This document shows positions 35,697-45,094 of a stretch of DNA of 64,000 bases, one piece after another. Every line of letters begins with the position of its first letter. The first letter of the stretch is position 1. Below the pieces are notes generated by a model that saw only the letters and a program-made list of their open reading frames with translations, did no database searches and had not been told where the DNA came from. The DNA is taken from NCBI RefSeq assembly GCF_029168945.1, contig NC_083607.1:41649257-41713256 (forward strand). Direction: 5' to 3'. The translations under genes and the position numbers were made by a program. Source of the DNA: Cannabis sativa (Eukaryota > Streptophyta > Magnoliopsida > Rosales > Cannabaceae).

Positions 35697-37589
35697 TCAA
35701 TGACTAACACACAAAACTAAAGACCAGAAAATATTAATAAACCAAATATAAAATTTTTTAGGAATATAAACAAAGCCACTACAAAAGCACAACGAATTAC
35801 ATATATCTCCCCCTTCATTGAATATGATCTGTGGGTTCCTGTGCTGTGCCAGACTCCCCCTAGGAAGGTGGTCCTGTCGACACAAAGGGGTTGCAGTGTC
35901 AGCTGGAGGATCTAGATCAGGTTGTGCTGAACTAGTGACAGGATCCAAGGCTGAAGGCTCCCCCTGCATATGTGCATTATTCCCAGATGTGTCTGATGAT
36001 GCGCCAAACGAATCACGATGAAACTCAGGCAGAGAGATGTCAGGCAGAGAATCCCCAGGAAAATGGTGCAAAAGAGTGGACTTGATAGAGCAAACCATTT
36101 GATACATTGAGGCCTCAAAGGCAAGCTGACGCTTTTGATCCTTCTTATAGCGTTTGGCAAAAGATTGAAACTCAGTAAACATTTGTACCTGCCAGCTGGA
36201 ATCTGAGAGTCCTTTGAACATAGGAGACTTGCCTTTACTCACTGTGGTTCCTGAGGGAGTGGTTGAAGAAGGCTTCCTGTTGACCACCGAGAGAAAGCTC
36301 TTACTGAGAACCGGATTCTGAACTTGATAATCATGCGTTGTGAGTGGAGGGTGAGCATCCATAAGAACTCGTTGAACTAAACTTGGAAATGGTAGCTTGT
36401 TACGAGTGCCAGTGGATTCAGAGGCTTCCAATACCCGTTCAAAAATGAGCGAGGGCAGATCAATGGACACATTAGTGCCTACAGCATACAAGAACTTGCC
36501 AATCTCAAGTGTAACAGCAGACAAATGAGAATTAGGAAACCAATTGTACAAGGCTACTCGATGAAGAACCCTATAGAATGGAGTCAAGTGAGTGACCAGA
36601 ATTTCCTGTTTGTCCCAAGTATAGTCATCCCTGCCAGTTAGCACTCGACCCATCAAAGATTGATCTGGATTGAAGTGTTTCCCATATGTTGGATTCCTGA
36701 TGGACTCAACTTGCAATAAGGACGCAATAGTGGAAGGACCAAAAGGAACTCTATGACCCCTAACAAAGGCACTCACACACCCTGGATGACCCTCAGCAAT
36801 AACAGTTCTATCCAGATTGGCATAGAATTCTCGAACTAATATGGGATGGGGAGCAGACAAGTTAGTGACCGTGTTGACCCATTTCCTAAGTTTTAAAAAC
36901 TCATACAGTTCAGGAAAATCATCTAATATGACCACTTGTTCGAACCAAAGCTCACGACTGCCAAACCACCGTTGATAGACAGAGGCTTTAGAGGCATCAA
37001 CAAAGTATTGTACTGTTGCTGGGTCGACAGTTGATATAGGTACTTTGGGAAGTTTGGACTTTTTAGAACCTCTAGACGACCGTTTGGGAGATGACTCTGT
37101 AGAGGCAACTGGAGTGGGTTTTTTCTTGGATTTCTTTTCAGGTGGATGATACGTGGTGTCAGCAGAGGATTTTCTTTTGGGTTGAACACGTTCACTGGTT
37201 GGGGTAGGAATAGAGACCTTAGATGGAGGACGAGGAGGACCTACAGGTTTCGAGGGAGACTGGTGACTCGACGAAGAACGAGTGACTCGTTTGGACACAG
37301 GTGGGGAAGGAGATGAAAGTGAAGGACGAACCTTTTTAGAGATAGGAGGAGCCTTACCTAGAAACGTACGAGGTTTCTGACTGACCGGAGGTGAGGGGGG
37401 AGACGGGGTTGACTTTGAACTCGGGAAATGTGCAGAACCACCAACCTCCGACTGGTAGAGGACAATGTCACGACAGGGATTAGGCAATGCAGACACGACT
37501 GTAGGAGGCACTGGAGGATCATCAGTAGACTCCATGGATGGAACAACCATAGCAACAGGGGTTACTGCAATGGGTGTGATATTCTCCAT
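35697..37589 (-). CDS. extra 3' ORF (env position), 'putative plant transposon protein'-like domain
   Basis: A 630-residue intact frame downstream of pol, same strand, with its own ATG and no frameshift. Residues 1-185 are rich in Pro, Ser and Lys with basic clusters (EKKSKKKP, RGSKKSKLPK), possibly a nuclear or nucleic-acid-binding region. Residues about 195-435 resemble the family annotated as 'putative plant transposon protein' (Athila ORF1-like): LVREFYANL, RGHRVPFGPSTIASLL, LTPFYRVLHRVALYNWFPNS, SLIFERVL. Residues 465-510 look helical. The last ~35 residues are hydrophobic (KKFYIWFINIFWSLVLCV), but they read through PPT-like motifs and may be untranslated DNA in which a stop was lost. 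The position matches 'env-like' ORFs of Sireviruses, but no signal peptide is seen. Function unknown. Confidence 0.8.
   Translation of the reverse strand: MENITPIAVTPVAMVVPSMESTDDPPVPPTVVSALPNPCRDIVLYQSEVGGSAHFPSSKSTPSPPSPPVSQKPRTFLGKAPPISKKVRPSLSSPSPPVSKRVTRSSSSHQSPSKPVGPPRPPSKVSIPTPTSERVQPKRKSSADTTYHPPEKKSKKKPTPVASTESSPKRSSRGSKKSKLPKVPISTVDPATVQYFVDASKASVYQRWFGSRELWFEQVVILDDFPELYEFLKLRKWVNTVTNLSAPHPILVREFYANLDRTVIAEGHPGCVSAFVRGHRVPFGPSTIASLLQVESIRNPTYGKHFNPDQSLMGRVLTGRDDYTWDKQEILVTHLTPFYRVLHRVALYNWFPNSHLSAVTLEIGKFLYAVGTNVSIDLPSLIFERVLEASESTGTRNKLPFPSLVQRVLMDAHPPLTTHDYQVQNPVLSKSFLSVVNRKPSSTTPSGTTVSKGKSPMFKGLSDSSWQVQMFTEFQSFAKRYKKDQKRQLAFEASMYQMVCSIKSTLLHHFPGDSLPDISLPEFHRDSFGASSDTSGNNAHMQGEPSALDPVTSSAQPDLDPPADTATPLCRQDHLPRGSLAQHRNPQIIFNEGGDICNSLCFCSGFVYIPKKFYIWFINIFWSLVLCVSH
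35806..35967 (-). other. three additional PPT-like motifs
   Basis: The minus strand reads AAGGGGGAGA (35806-35815), TAGGGGGAG (35854-35862) and GCAGGGGGAGCC (35956-35967). Repeated PPTs upstream of the 3' LTR are a described feature of Sireviruses. Here they fall inside the end of the extra ORF. Confidence 0.6.
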
Positions 37590-38527
37590 GATAGAGAGGA
37601 AAGAATTTGGATGAGGCAGAGCTTAGGGATTCGGAGAGGAAAGGGAAGAAGTGAGACTGATCACTTTCCGTAGGCCTTAAGTATAGGCACCCTGACACAA
37701 CTGACCAGGCAAAAAAAATGATGATGATTTTTTTTAAAATTTGATTTTTGCCAAAGAAACCGTACGCGCCCAAATTGAATATTTACTACCAGATCATACG
37801 ACACACTAAACGAAACAAACCAACGTCATCAGGCAATGAGTGTATCAAAGAAACCAGAATTGTGACAAATATACCACCAATATTTGCATTTAGCCCACAC
37901 TTAGACAAAACAGAAAAATAAAAAAAAAACTTCGAGATACTCAACTTTTAAGACAAAAAAATGATATCAGCTGATCAATGAAAAGTGTTTCTGAGAACAC
38001 ACGTACTGCACATCTTGAGCAACAGATCATTCCCCTTCCCCAGCGACAATGATACTTACGTGAGCACTACACATTGAATCTCCATTCGTGTGTGAACAGT
38101 GATCTCATGTGGTCCAAGAAGAGTGAAAATCAGCTGGACCACTCTCTCAACTAAGCAAAAACTGATAGTAGGAAAATAACGATTTTTGTATTGTTTTTTT
38201 TATGAAGCGTCTTTTTTTTATATCACTCTGGCTTTTGCTTTAGTACCCAGACATGGCTTTCACTCTCTTCCAGAGATGTAGCCGTCCTCTTTGAGTACCA
38301 AGAACTAATAGAGAAGGAGCATACTACTTATTAGAACAAGGTGTATGAGAGCTCTTCCCATTGCAACTGGAAGAGGTAGCCTTTTTGACTGGGGAAGATT
38401 CAAGTGTAGTAACAATCAAAGTAGTATATAGTAGATGGGGAAGGACAGAAGAACCATTGCTGAAGAACTGTGACATACACGCATACTCATAGGCAAAATA
38501 GATTGATCATATGACACTAAGAATAGT
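37590..38527 (-). other. spacer between pol and extra ORF
   Basis: About 940 bases without coding sense, with T/A homopolymer runs. It probably holds signals for expressing the downstream ORF (a splice acceptor or internal promoter), but none can be named with confidence. Confidence 0.5.
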
Positions 38528-40669
38528 TTAGATTGTACAGAGACCAATACAGGTTCTTAAATGAGTAAAAGTTTGAGTATCTAAAGCTTTAGTGAACAAA
38601 TCTGCTAATTGATTTGTTGTGGGCACATGAGATATTGACAGCATATTTGACTCAACTAGTTCTCGGATAAAGTGGTACCTGATGTCGATGTGTTTGGTCC
38701 GAGAGTGCTGCATAGGGTTTTTAGAGATGTTTATGGCGCTTGTACTGTCACAAAAGATGGTCAGTGTGTGTTGAGGATACCCATAATCAGTAAGAATTTT
38801 ATTCAGCCATATCAATTGAGTGCAGCAGCTGCCCGCTGCAATATATTCTGCTTCTGCAGTGGAAAGGGAGATGGACTGCTGTTTTTTGCTATACCACGAG
38901 ACTAGGTTATTCCCAATGTAAAAGCAACCCCCTGAAGTGCTTTTCCTATCATCTATACATCCTGCCCAATCAGGGTCACTATATCCGACCAAAGAGGTAT
39001 TCGTGTCACAACTATACCAAAGACCATAGTTAACTATCCCAGCTAGATATTTGAAAATTCTTTTGACTGCAGAGAGATGAGACTGTTTAGGATTAGCTTG
39101 ATACCTGGCACATAAACCTACACTAAAGGATATATCAGGACGACTTGCTGTGAGATACAGTAAGCCACCTATCATACTTCTGTATAGAGTGGGGTCTACA
39201 GGGTCACCAGACTCATCTCGTGACAATTTGGACGTGGTGCCTATTGGTGTGTGTGCATGCTTGACCTGAGAGAATCCAAACTTATCTAACATAGACTTGA
39301 CATATTTAGACTGTGAAATGAATGTGCCATGATCTAGTTGTTTTATTTGGAGTCCTAGAAAGAAAGTAAGGTCACCTATTAAACTCATTTCAAACTCATT
39401 AGTCATTAAAGTGACAAATGTTTGGACTTCATTATCACAAGTTGAGCCAAAAATGATATCATCCACATATATTTGGGCAACAAAAATTCCTTTGTCAATA
39501 TGTTTAATGAATAGAGTGCTATCTGCAGTACCTCGAGTGAAGCCATGGGAGATGAGAAATGAGGTGAGTCTATCATACCACGCACGTGGGGCCTGTTTCA
39601 GTCCATATAAGGCTTTATTTAGCTTGTACACATGGTGTGGATGATGTGGATCTTCAAACCCCTGTGGTTGTTTGACATAGACTTCCTCTTGAATTACCCC
39701 ATTGAGAAATGCACTCTTGACGTCCATTTGAAAGAGTTTGATCTTCAAAAAGCATGCAATGATAAGAAGTAGCCGAATGGATTCTAATCGAGCCACGGGT
39801 GCAAATGTTTCATCAAAGTCGATGCCTTCGACCTGACTATATCCTTGAGCCACAAGTCGTGCTTTATTTCGAGTCACTGTCCCAAATTCATCAGACTTGT
39901 TTTTAAACAACCATTTTGTCCCTATAACATTTGCACCATCTGGTCGAGGGACCATTATCCAGACACCCAGTCTCTTGAAATTTCCCATTTCATCCTGCAT
40001 GGCAGCCAACCAGAACTCATCTAACAATGCATCTCGAACACTTTTGGGCTCAATCTGTGACAGATAGCAGGCAAAGGCTAACAAATTCTGCAGTTTACGT
40101 CTAGTGACCATGGTATCATTCGGATTTCCTATGACAGTAGCCTGAGGATGAGCTTTCTCAACCCAGAATGGGGGTCCGTTTTTATGTACTTTGACTTGTT
40201 GGGGTTCGTTGGTCAGGGCACTATCAACTTCATTTCCTCTTCCTGGACCACTGGCACTGGCTTGATTGTCACCTGATATGCCTGATGCTGTATTTAGAGA
40301 CTCTGTAGAAGTGTCAGGGTACACTTGAGGCTGTCTAGTGAGGACTGGTCTAGAGCCTGAGAGAACAGGAGAGTCATCTTCGATCCACACTTCTTCATGT
40401 CCTTCTAAATCATCAAATTTCACATTCATTGATTCAACTACAGAGAGAGTATGTTTGTTGAATACTCTGTAAGCCCGACTGTTGGTGGAGTACCCCAGGA
40501 ATGTTCCTTCATCACTCCTGGGATCAAACTTGGTCAATTGATCCCGATCGTTCAGGACATAACACGTACATCCGAAAATATGCATGTGGCTCACGTTAGG
40601 AGGTCTTCCTTTCCATAGCTCATAGGCAGTTTGAGAGGTACCAGTGCGAAGATGAACTCTATTGCACAC
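38528..40669 (-). CDS. Copia pol: end of integrase, reverse transcriptase, RNase H
   Basis: A 713-residue frame (first codon GTG, an arbitrary start set by an upstream stop). Residues 1-100 are the end of integrase (TAYELWKGRPPNVSHMHIFG, then GTFLGYS). A linker follows, then RT: GTKWLFKNK (about 249-257), QMDVKSAFLNG (about 314-324), LYGLKQAPRAWY (about 354-365), catalytic YVDD (401-404). RNase H: GYSDPDWAG (about 562-570), STAEAEY (about 603-609), FCDSTSA (about 639-645), RTKHIDIRYHFIRE (about 657-670). The frame ends normally at LFTKAL...CTI. All active-site motifs looked for are present; the frame lacks only its natural upstream continuation, cut by a TGA at 40673-40675. Confidence 0.92.
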   Translation of the reverse strand: MCNRVHLRTGTSQTAYELWKGRPPNVSHMHIFGCTCYVLNDRDQLTKFDPRSDEGTFLGYSTNSRAYRVFNKHTLSVVESMNVKFDDLEGHEEVWIEDDSPVLSGSRPVLTRQPQVYPDTSTESLNTASGISGDNQASASGPGRGNEVDSALTNEPQQVKVHKNGPPFWVEKAHPQATVIGNPNDTMVTRRKLQNLLAFACYLSQIEPKSVRDALLDEFWLAAMQDEMGNFKRLGVWIMVPRPDGANVIGTKWLFKNKSDEFGTVTRNKARLVAQGYSQVEGIDFDETFAPVARLESIRLLLIIACFLKIKLFQMDVKSAFLNGVIQEEVYVKQPQGFEDPHHPHHVYKLNKALYGLKQAPRAWYDRLTSFLISHGFTRGTADSTLFIKHIDKGIFVAQIYVDDIIFGSTCDNEVQTFVTLMTNEFEMSLIGDLTFFLGLQIKQLDHGTFISQSKYVKSMLDKFGFSQVKHAHTPIGTTSKLSRDESGDPVDPTLYRSMIGGLLYLTASRPDISFSVGLCARYQANPKQSHLSAVKRIFKYLAGIVNYGLWYSCDTNTSLVGYSDPDWAGCIDDRKSTSGGCFYIGNNLVSWYSKKQQSISLSTAEAEYIAAGSCCTQLIWLNKILTDYGYPQHTLTIFCDSTSAINISKNPMQHSRTKHIDIRYHFIRELVESNMLSISHVPTTNQLADLFTKALDTQTFTHLRTCIGLCTI

Positions 40670-41224
40670 GTATCAGGCAGTATTGACAGCTTCAGCCCAA
40701 AATCGTTTTGAAATATCTTTGGCCTGCATCATGACCCGAGCCATTTCTTGTAGAGTTCTGTTTTTTCGTTCAACAACTCCATTCTGCTGAGGAGTTTTTG
40801 GGGCTGAAAACTCGTGGTGAATTCCCATGCCATTACAGAACTATGAGAATATGGAATTTTCAAACTCTTTTCCATGGTCACTTCTTAGTCGAAAAACTTT
40901 TCCAACTTTGGAGTCTTTCTCAGTTTGCAATCTCAGTATCAAGGCAGAGAATGATCCAAATGTGTCAGACTTGTCTCTAAGAAATTCAATCCAGGTAAAC
41001 CGAGAGTAGTCATCCACCAAGACCATTACATATCTTTTCCCACTGATACTTTCATTCTGCATTGGCCCCATTAAGTCAACATGCATTAGTTCCAACACAC
41101 GAGAGGTGAGAAGTCTATTAATTGTGGGATGAGATGCCTTATGCTGTTTTCCAAGCTGACATGGACCACATACTCTCTCCTTGGAAACTTTCATGTCAGG
41201 AATTCCCTTTACAACCTTGAAGCT
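40667..41224 (-). pseudogene. Copia pol: integrase core with two in-frame stops
   Basis: One continuous frame from about 41224 to 40667, interrupted by TAG at 40841-40843 and TGA at 40673-40675. It carries the second half of the integrase zinc finger (VCGPCQLGKQHKASH), the first catalytic Asp (MHVDLMGPM), the second (LRSDHGKEF) and the catalytic Glu region QQNGVVERKNRTLQEM (about 40741-40790). Integrase joins the DNA copy to the host chromosome. The stops are single-codon lesions with the correct frame on both sides. Confidence 0.85.
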
Positions 41225-43552
41225 TCACCAATCTTTGGAGATCTCTCGTAGTTCAAGTGTCCCACCGTAGTGCCATAAGTCAGGTTTGTCCAAGAAGGTC
41301 CTGTTGCACACTATGGTATTGCATACAGCATAGCACTGGTCTACAGTTCTGTTTCCTGTTAAGACAACACACCCATCAGATGAAACTAAACATTGAGTTT
41401 TAGTGAAACTTACAGAGAGATTGCCGTCACACAATTGACCGATGCTGATGAGATTTGCTTTGAGTCCTCTCACATATAAGACATTAGTCAGTTGAGCTGC
41501 TCCATTCACATTTACATCACCTCTCCCAGCAATCTGTCCTTTGTTGCCATCCCCAAAAGTGACAGATCCCCCTTTTTCATCTTTGAAGTTAACTAGCAAT
41601 TTCTTATTTCCAGTCATGTGACGCGAACATCCACTGTCGAAGTACCACTGACCTTCAACAAAGGCAGACAGAGATAGCTTTGCAACCAAACCAACATCAG
41701 GATTTGGTTTGGACTTTATTTTCCATTCTCGACGAGGTTTGCGTCCATGTGACTTATTTGGTGGAGGGAAACTATTTGGTCGATTGATCATGGCTTTCAA
41801 GTAGTTCTGCAATTTGTAACACTTAGGTCGAATGTGACCTCTCCTATTACAGAAATGACATGTAGGAATGAAATTGTCATTCTGTGGGAGGTTGTCAGCA
41901 TCAGTCCTACTTCCTTCAAATTTGAGTTTGATGGGTCCAGTTGGAACCTGTCTCCTCTCAGATGAGTCAGATTCGTTAATGGTGATTGAGGTGTCAGGAG
42001 ACCCATGTTCCTTCTTTGATGAATTGACATTGGAAGGTAAGGAATGCTCAACAGACAGGTCATTCCCTTGCTTATATAGCATCTTATATCCTAATGAAGT
42101 TCGATCACCATAGGGCTTCTGAAGCTGTAGGGTTTGATTGATAGCAGCAGTGCCTGGGGGAATGAACTGTAAAGCTTGCTTGGTTCGGATTAGATCAGCT
42201 GTGAGTTTGTAGATCTCATTCTCCTTTTCATCAAGAAGTCGGTTGAGATTTTTGACAGAGTCTTCTAACTTTCCTTTTTCAGTCTCCACTTGCTCTAGGG
42301 AGTTCTTTAGGGCACGAATCTGTTTAGTCATGTACTCCCATTGTGCAAACATTTCTTCATAAGCATGTTGACGACCTGTGCTGTCTGCTTCTGATGAGGT
42401 GGAGACTGCATCATCTTCAGATTCAACTGGATTACAGCTTTGGGCCATGAATGCAAGTACCTGCTTTTCTTCATCTGATCCTTCACTGGATGTGGAGTTC
42501 TTTTCCTCATCACTATCACTCCAAGTTGCTGCAAGGGCCTTTTTCTTTTTTAGTGTGTTGGCACACTCAGCCTGAATGTGACCATATCCATCACATTCTC
42601 TGCACTTAATCCCTCGCCCCTTTTGATCAGTTGAGGCTTGTCCTGGTTTGAAATTTACTCCTTTGTTTCTCTTGAGAAGATTTTCTTTGTCAGCTGGTGA
42701 ATTTTTCCTGTAGTTCTTTTTCAAGAACTTTGCATAGTTTCTTGTTAACAGGGCAACAGTTTCATCTGTAATGCCATTTAAGTCTTCTAGAACAGGTTTC
42801 TTATTTTCTTGGTGAATAAGTGCAATGCCAACATCTGATTTTTCTTTCACCACCTCCTTTTGTTTCTTGGTTTTCTTCCACCTAGACAGTGATAGCTCAT
42901 AGTTTTGTAATGACCCGATGAGTTCATCAAGATCGAGTTCCTCAATGTTTCTCATTTCTTCGATAGAGGTAACTTTGGACATGAATCTTCTGGGGAGGAC
43001 ACCAAGCACCTTTCGAACCAGTTTCGAGTTAGAGCAAGTTTTCCCCAGAGCATATGATTCATTAGAGATGTCACAAAGTTTTGCATGGAATTCAGCCACA
43101 GACTCATCCTCCTCCATGGTAAGATTTTCGAAAGCCTTTGCCAAGGCACGCAGCCTTGATTTCTTGACAGCATCAGTTCCCTCGTTCTTAATCTTTAGCT
43201 TCTCCCATGCTTCCTTAGCAATTTCACAATTGGCTATAACCTTCAACTGGTTAGTGGAGACAGCATTAAACAAGGCATGAAGAGCCTTTGAGTTGAAATT
43301 CGCTCTTTCCATTTCAACAGTGGTCCATTGACTCATGGGTTTGGGTATGACGATTTCATTCTCCATCATCGTTGGTTTCCACCACCCTTCTTCTATGGAC
43401 ATCCAAACTCTTTCATCAACAGCTCTAAAGAAAGCATGCATCTTGGTTTTCCAGTATGGATAATTGGCTCCTTCCAGCATAGGAGGTCTCGAGGTGGAGC
43501 CTCCTTCTCTAAACATTTCCATCCTGCACACAGAAGTGGTAAACAGACACAC
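41225..43552 (-). CDS. Copia gag-protease (Sirevirus type)
   Basis: A 775-residue frame. The likely real start is Met-11 or Met-13 (MFREGGSTSRPPMLEGANYPYWK), as 'L.G.NY.YWK' is near the N-terminus in this family. Capsid region about 20-230; first zinc knuckle CRECDGYGHIQAEC (317-330) followed by KKKKALAATWSDSDEE; acidic/Ser-rich segment to about 400; coiled coil about 400-460 (LKNSLEQVETEKGKLEDSV); second knuckle CHFCNRRGHIRPKC (565-578); protease active site FDSGCSRHMTG (638-648). Gag forms the particle; protease matures it. After about residue 760 (LWHY) the frame no longer reads sensibly and ends at a TGA (41225-41227), where integrase should begin. Confidence 0.9.
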   Translation of the reverse strand: MCLFTTSVCRMEMFREGGSTSRPPMLEGANYPYWKTKMHAFFRAVDERVWMSIEEGWWKPTMMENEIVIPKPMSQWTTVEMERANFNSKALHALFNAVSTNQLKVIANCEIAKEAWEKLKIKNEGTDAVKKSRLRALAKAFENLTMEEDESVAEFHAKLCDISNESYALGKTCSNSKLVRKVLGVLPRRFMSKVTSIEEMRNIEELDLDELIGSLQNYELSLSRWKKTKKQKEVVKEKSDVGIALIHQENKKPVLEDLNGITDETVALLTRNYAKFLKKNYRKNSPADKENLLKRNKGVNFKPGQASTDQKGRGIKCRECDGYGHIQAECANTLKKKKALAATWSDSDEEKNSTSSEGSDEEKQVLAFMAQSCNPVESEDDAVSTSSEADSTGRQHAYEEMFAQWEYMTKQIRALKNSLEQVETEKGKLEDSVKNLNRLLDEKENEIYKLTADLIRTKQALQFIPPGTAAINQTLQLQKPYGDRTSLGYKMLYKQGNDLSVEHSLPSNVNSSKKEHGSPDTSITINESDSSERRQVPTGPIKLKFEGSRTDADNLPQNDNFIPTCHFCNRRGHIRPKCYKLQNYLKAMINRPNSFPPPNKSHGRKPRREWKIKSKPNPDVGLVAKLSLSAFVEGQWYFDSGCSRHMTGNKKLLVNFKDEKGGSVTFGDGNKGQIAGRGDVNVNGAAQLTNVLYVRGLKANLISIGQLCDGNLSVSFTKTQCLVSSDGCVVLTGNRTVDQCYAVCNTIVCNRTFLDKPDLWHYGGTLELREISKDW

Positions 43553-43689
43553 AAATGTTCTGTAGTTCTTTGAGAGAGAACTCAGAGGAGGTTAGTTGCG
43601 ACAGAATCGATCGTTAAGGTTGATTCAAGAATCAACGATCAAGAATCATACAGTAGTAGGATCTAACACAAATTTTTATAAAATTTCAA

Positions 43690-43702
43690 GCTCTGATACC
43701 AA
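43690..43702 (-). other. primer binding site, tRNA-iMet type (Sirevirus-like)
   Basis: The minus strand reads TTGGTATCAGAGC next to the 5' LTR, matching the initiator tRNA-Met 3' end complement. Confidence 0.88.
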
Positions 43703-43703
43703 T

Positions 43704-44450
43704 TGAAAGTGCAACTAGTAGATTTTAATGATTCAAGTTACCAAGTTGTACATCTTTAAATTGATAGATTTCAAGATATGAGTTATGAACATGAATTAAA
43801 CTTTAAGCTGTAAATCAAACATCAATTTACAAGCTTCATCTGCACTGAGAACACATCTCAGCCGACTAGTGCTTGGGTTCCCCGAACCAGGGTAAATTCA
43901 TTCACTATTTATCAAAGGTTCATATTACAATTTCCAATTCTCTCTAAAGGAATCAAATAAAACCTTTACAACAATTAGTAATGAATTACCAACGACAATC
44001 AAGAACACTGATTGTTAATGCACAATCCCTTGTGCAGCAACTGAGCTCCTCTTCAACATGTCTTCAATCTGAAATCCCTTCAGATCTGATGATGAAGATG
44101 ACACTGAAATCCCTTCAGTTTGAACTCAACAATTCCAGATTCAGATCATTCCGCCATTGATGAACACTCTCAAGCTCCAAGATCTAACCTGTAATCACAA
44201 CAACAAGAAACAAGATACGACTATCTCTCTAAAAACAACCGAAATAACTGTCTGAACGATTTAATGGATAACCACTTTACTAACAGAAACTGACTATATA
44301 TATATCCACAAAATAAGTCCAGCTGGCACTAACTAACACTTAAATGAGACTCTCGTAAACAAACGTTAGTGCAGATATAATAGACTAAAAATCCAGATAC
44401 GACTAGACATTGAACAGAACAAAAACTGTCACAAAATAATAACACTAACA
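43704..44450 (-). repeat. 5' LTR of Sirevirus-like element (747 bp)
   Basis: Partner of 34927-35673, followed by the TSD GATAT. It has a TATATATATA stretch near 44296. The 150 bases from here to the gag frame are leader. Confidence 0.92.
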
Positions 44451-44867
44451 GATATTACGGTAAATTCTAATATATCTAATCAAAGTTCAATATCAGTCCC
44501 TTTCGATGTATACTCCATACATTCGATACTGGTAAACTTTGCCAATGTCCTATAAAGGACATAACACTTTTCCAAGGTGTAAGAATACCTATCGCTGATT
44601 ATAGCATGTCAGTCTAAATCAAGTGTTTTGACAAATCAGGTATTAAACTTTTGAACATACAATTAAGATTATGTTCCACTGTGCTGACAACACTATAATC
44701 ATTAACAAATTCATATATTCTGGACTTAAATATAATTCATACATTATATATATAATCATGAAATAAATCATGTGAGCCATGCAACATAAAATGTTATTTC
44801 TGATCTTTATTAAGAAGTAAATCTGATTATATTGAAATTGCTTTTATTTAGGGCACAAAACCCAACA
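44451..44867 (-). repeat. 5' LTR of the outer element, second piece
   Basis: It starts with the repeated GATAT, continues TACGGTAAATT and ends GGGCACAAAACCCAACA, the LTR's outer end. It is followed by ATGGC, the element's TSD. Confidence 0.82.
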
Positions 44868-45084
44868 ATGGCCTACTCCCCTTTTAGTTATATTAATTTT
44901 TGAGATAATAAAATGTAGATTACAGGCTAAAATTTTGTAATTTCTAACTATGACTCTCTTCAGCATTATAATGAAAATGTGTTTTGTAGGTGAGAAGTGT
45001 GAAAAAAGAGAGGATTCTATACCTTAGTGCTTTTGAGCGTGATTAGCTTTGTTCGAGTGTCTTCTTGAGCGGGCGTATCCTGCT

Positions 45085-45094
45085 CTTTATATAG
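45085..45094 (-). promoter_or_regulatory. TATA box of the solo LTR
   Basis: The minus strand reads CTATATAAAG, followed by GC-richer sequence, as at an LTR U3/R boundary. Confidence 0.45.

Larger units (their letters stand above)
34927..44450 (-). mobile_element. Ty1/Copia element, Sirevirus-like, with extra 3' ORF
   Basis: A 9.5 kb minus-strand element. It has two 747 bp LTRs (about ten differences counted by eye, near 1.3%), a 5-base TSD, a PBS of iMet type, Gag with two CCHC knuckles and a coiled coil, protease, integrase, RT and RNase H in Copia order. A 630-codon frame lies between pol and the 3' LTR, and there are several PPT-like AGGGGGAG motifs. Two knuckles, the ECANTLKKKK...WSDSDEE signature and the extra 3' ORF are typical of Sireviruses (SIRE lineage). 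Pol is interrupted by stops in the integrase part. Confidence 0.92.
18457..44867 (-). mobile_element. outer coding-free LTR element (LARD-like) with three nested insertions
   Basis: Minus-strand member of the 1.9 kb LTR family. Its own sequence is the 3' LTR (18457-20328), PPT, internal DNA (20342-22751, 28066-29027, 34051-34065) and a truncated 5' LTR (34058-34926 plus 44451-44867). Interruptions: gag-only element 22752-28060, solo LTR 29028-34045, Sirevirus-like element 34927-44450. No coding sequence belongs to the element itself. The PBS end of the internal region and about 580 bases of the 5' LTR are missing, through a junction at a short shared motif (AAAATGC). By content this is a large retrotransposon derivative, moved by proteins supplied in trans. 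Confidence 0.82.

Noticed and set aside
35697..37589. Genuine envelope glycoprotein in the env position
   Set aside because: There is no signal peptide, no cysteine-rich ectodomain and no convincing internal membrane segment; the only hydrophobic stretch is a tail probably derived from untranslated DNA.
42918..43280. 120-codon plus-strand frame rich in serine
   Set aside because: It is antisense to the Sirevirus gag frame, which has clear domains.
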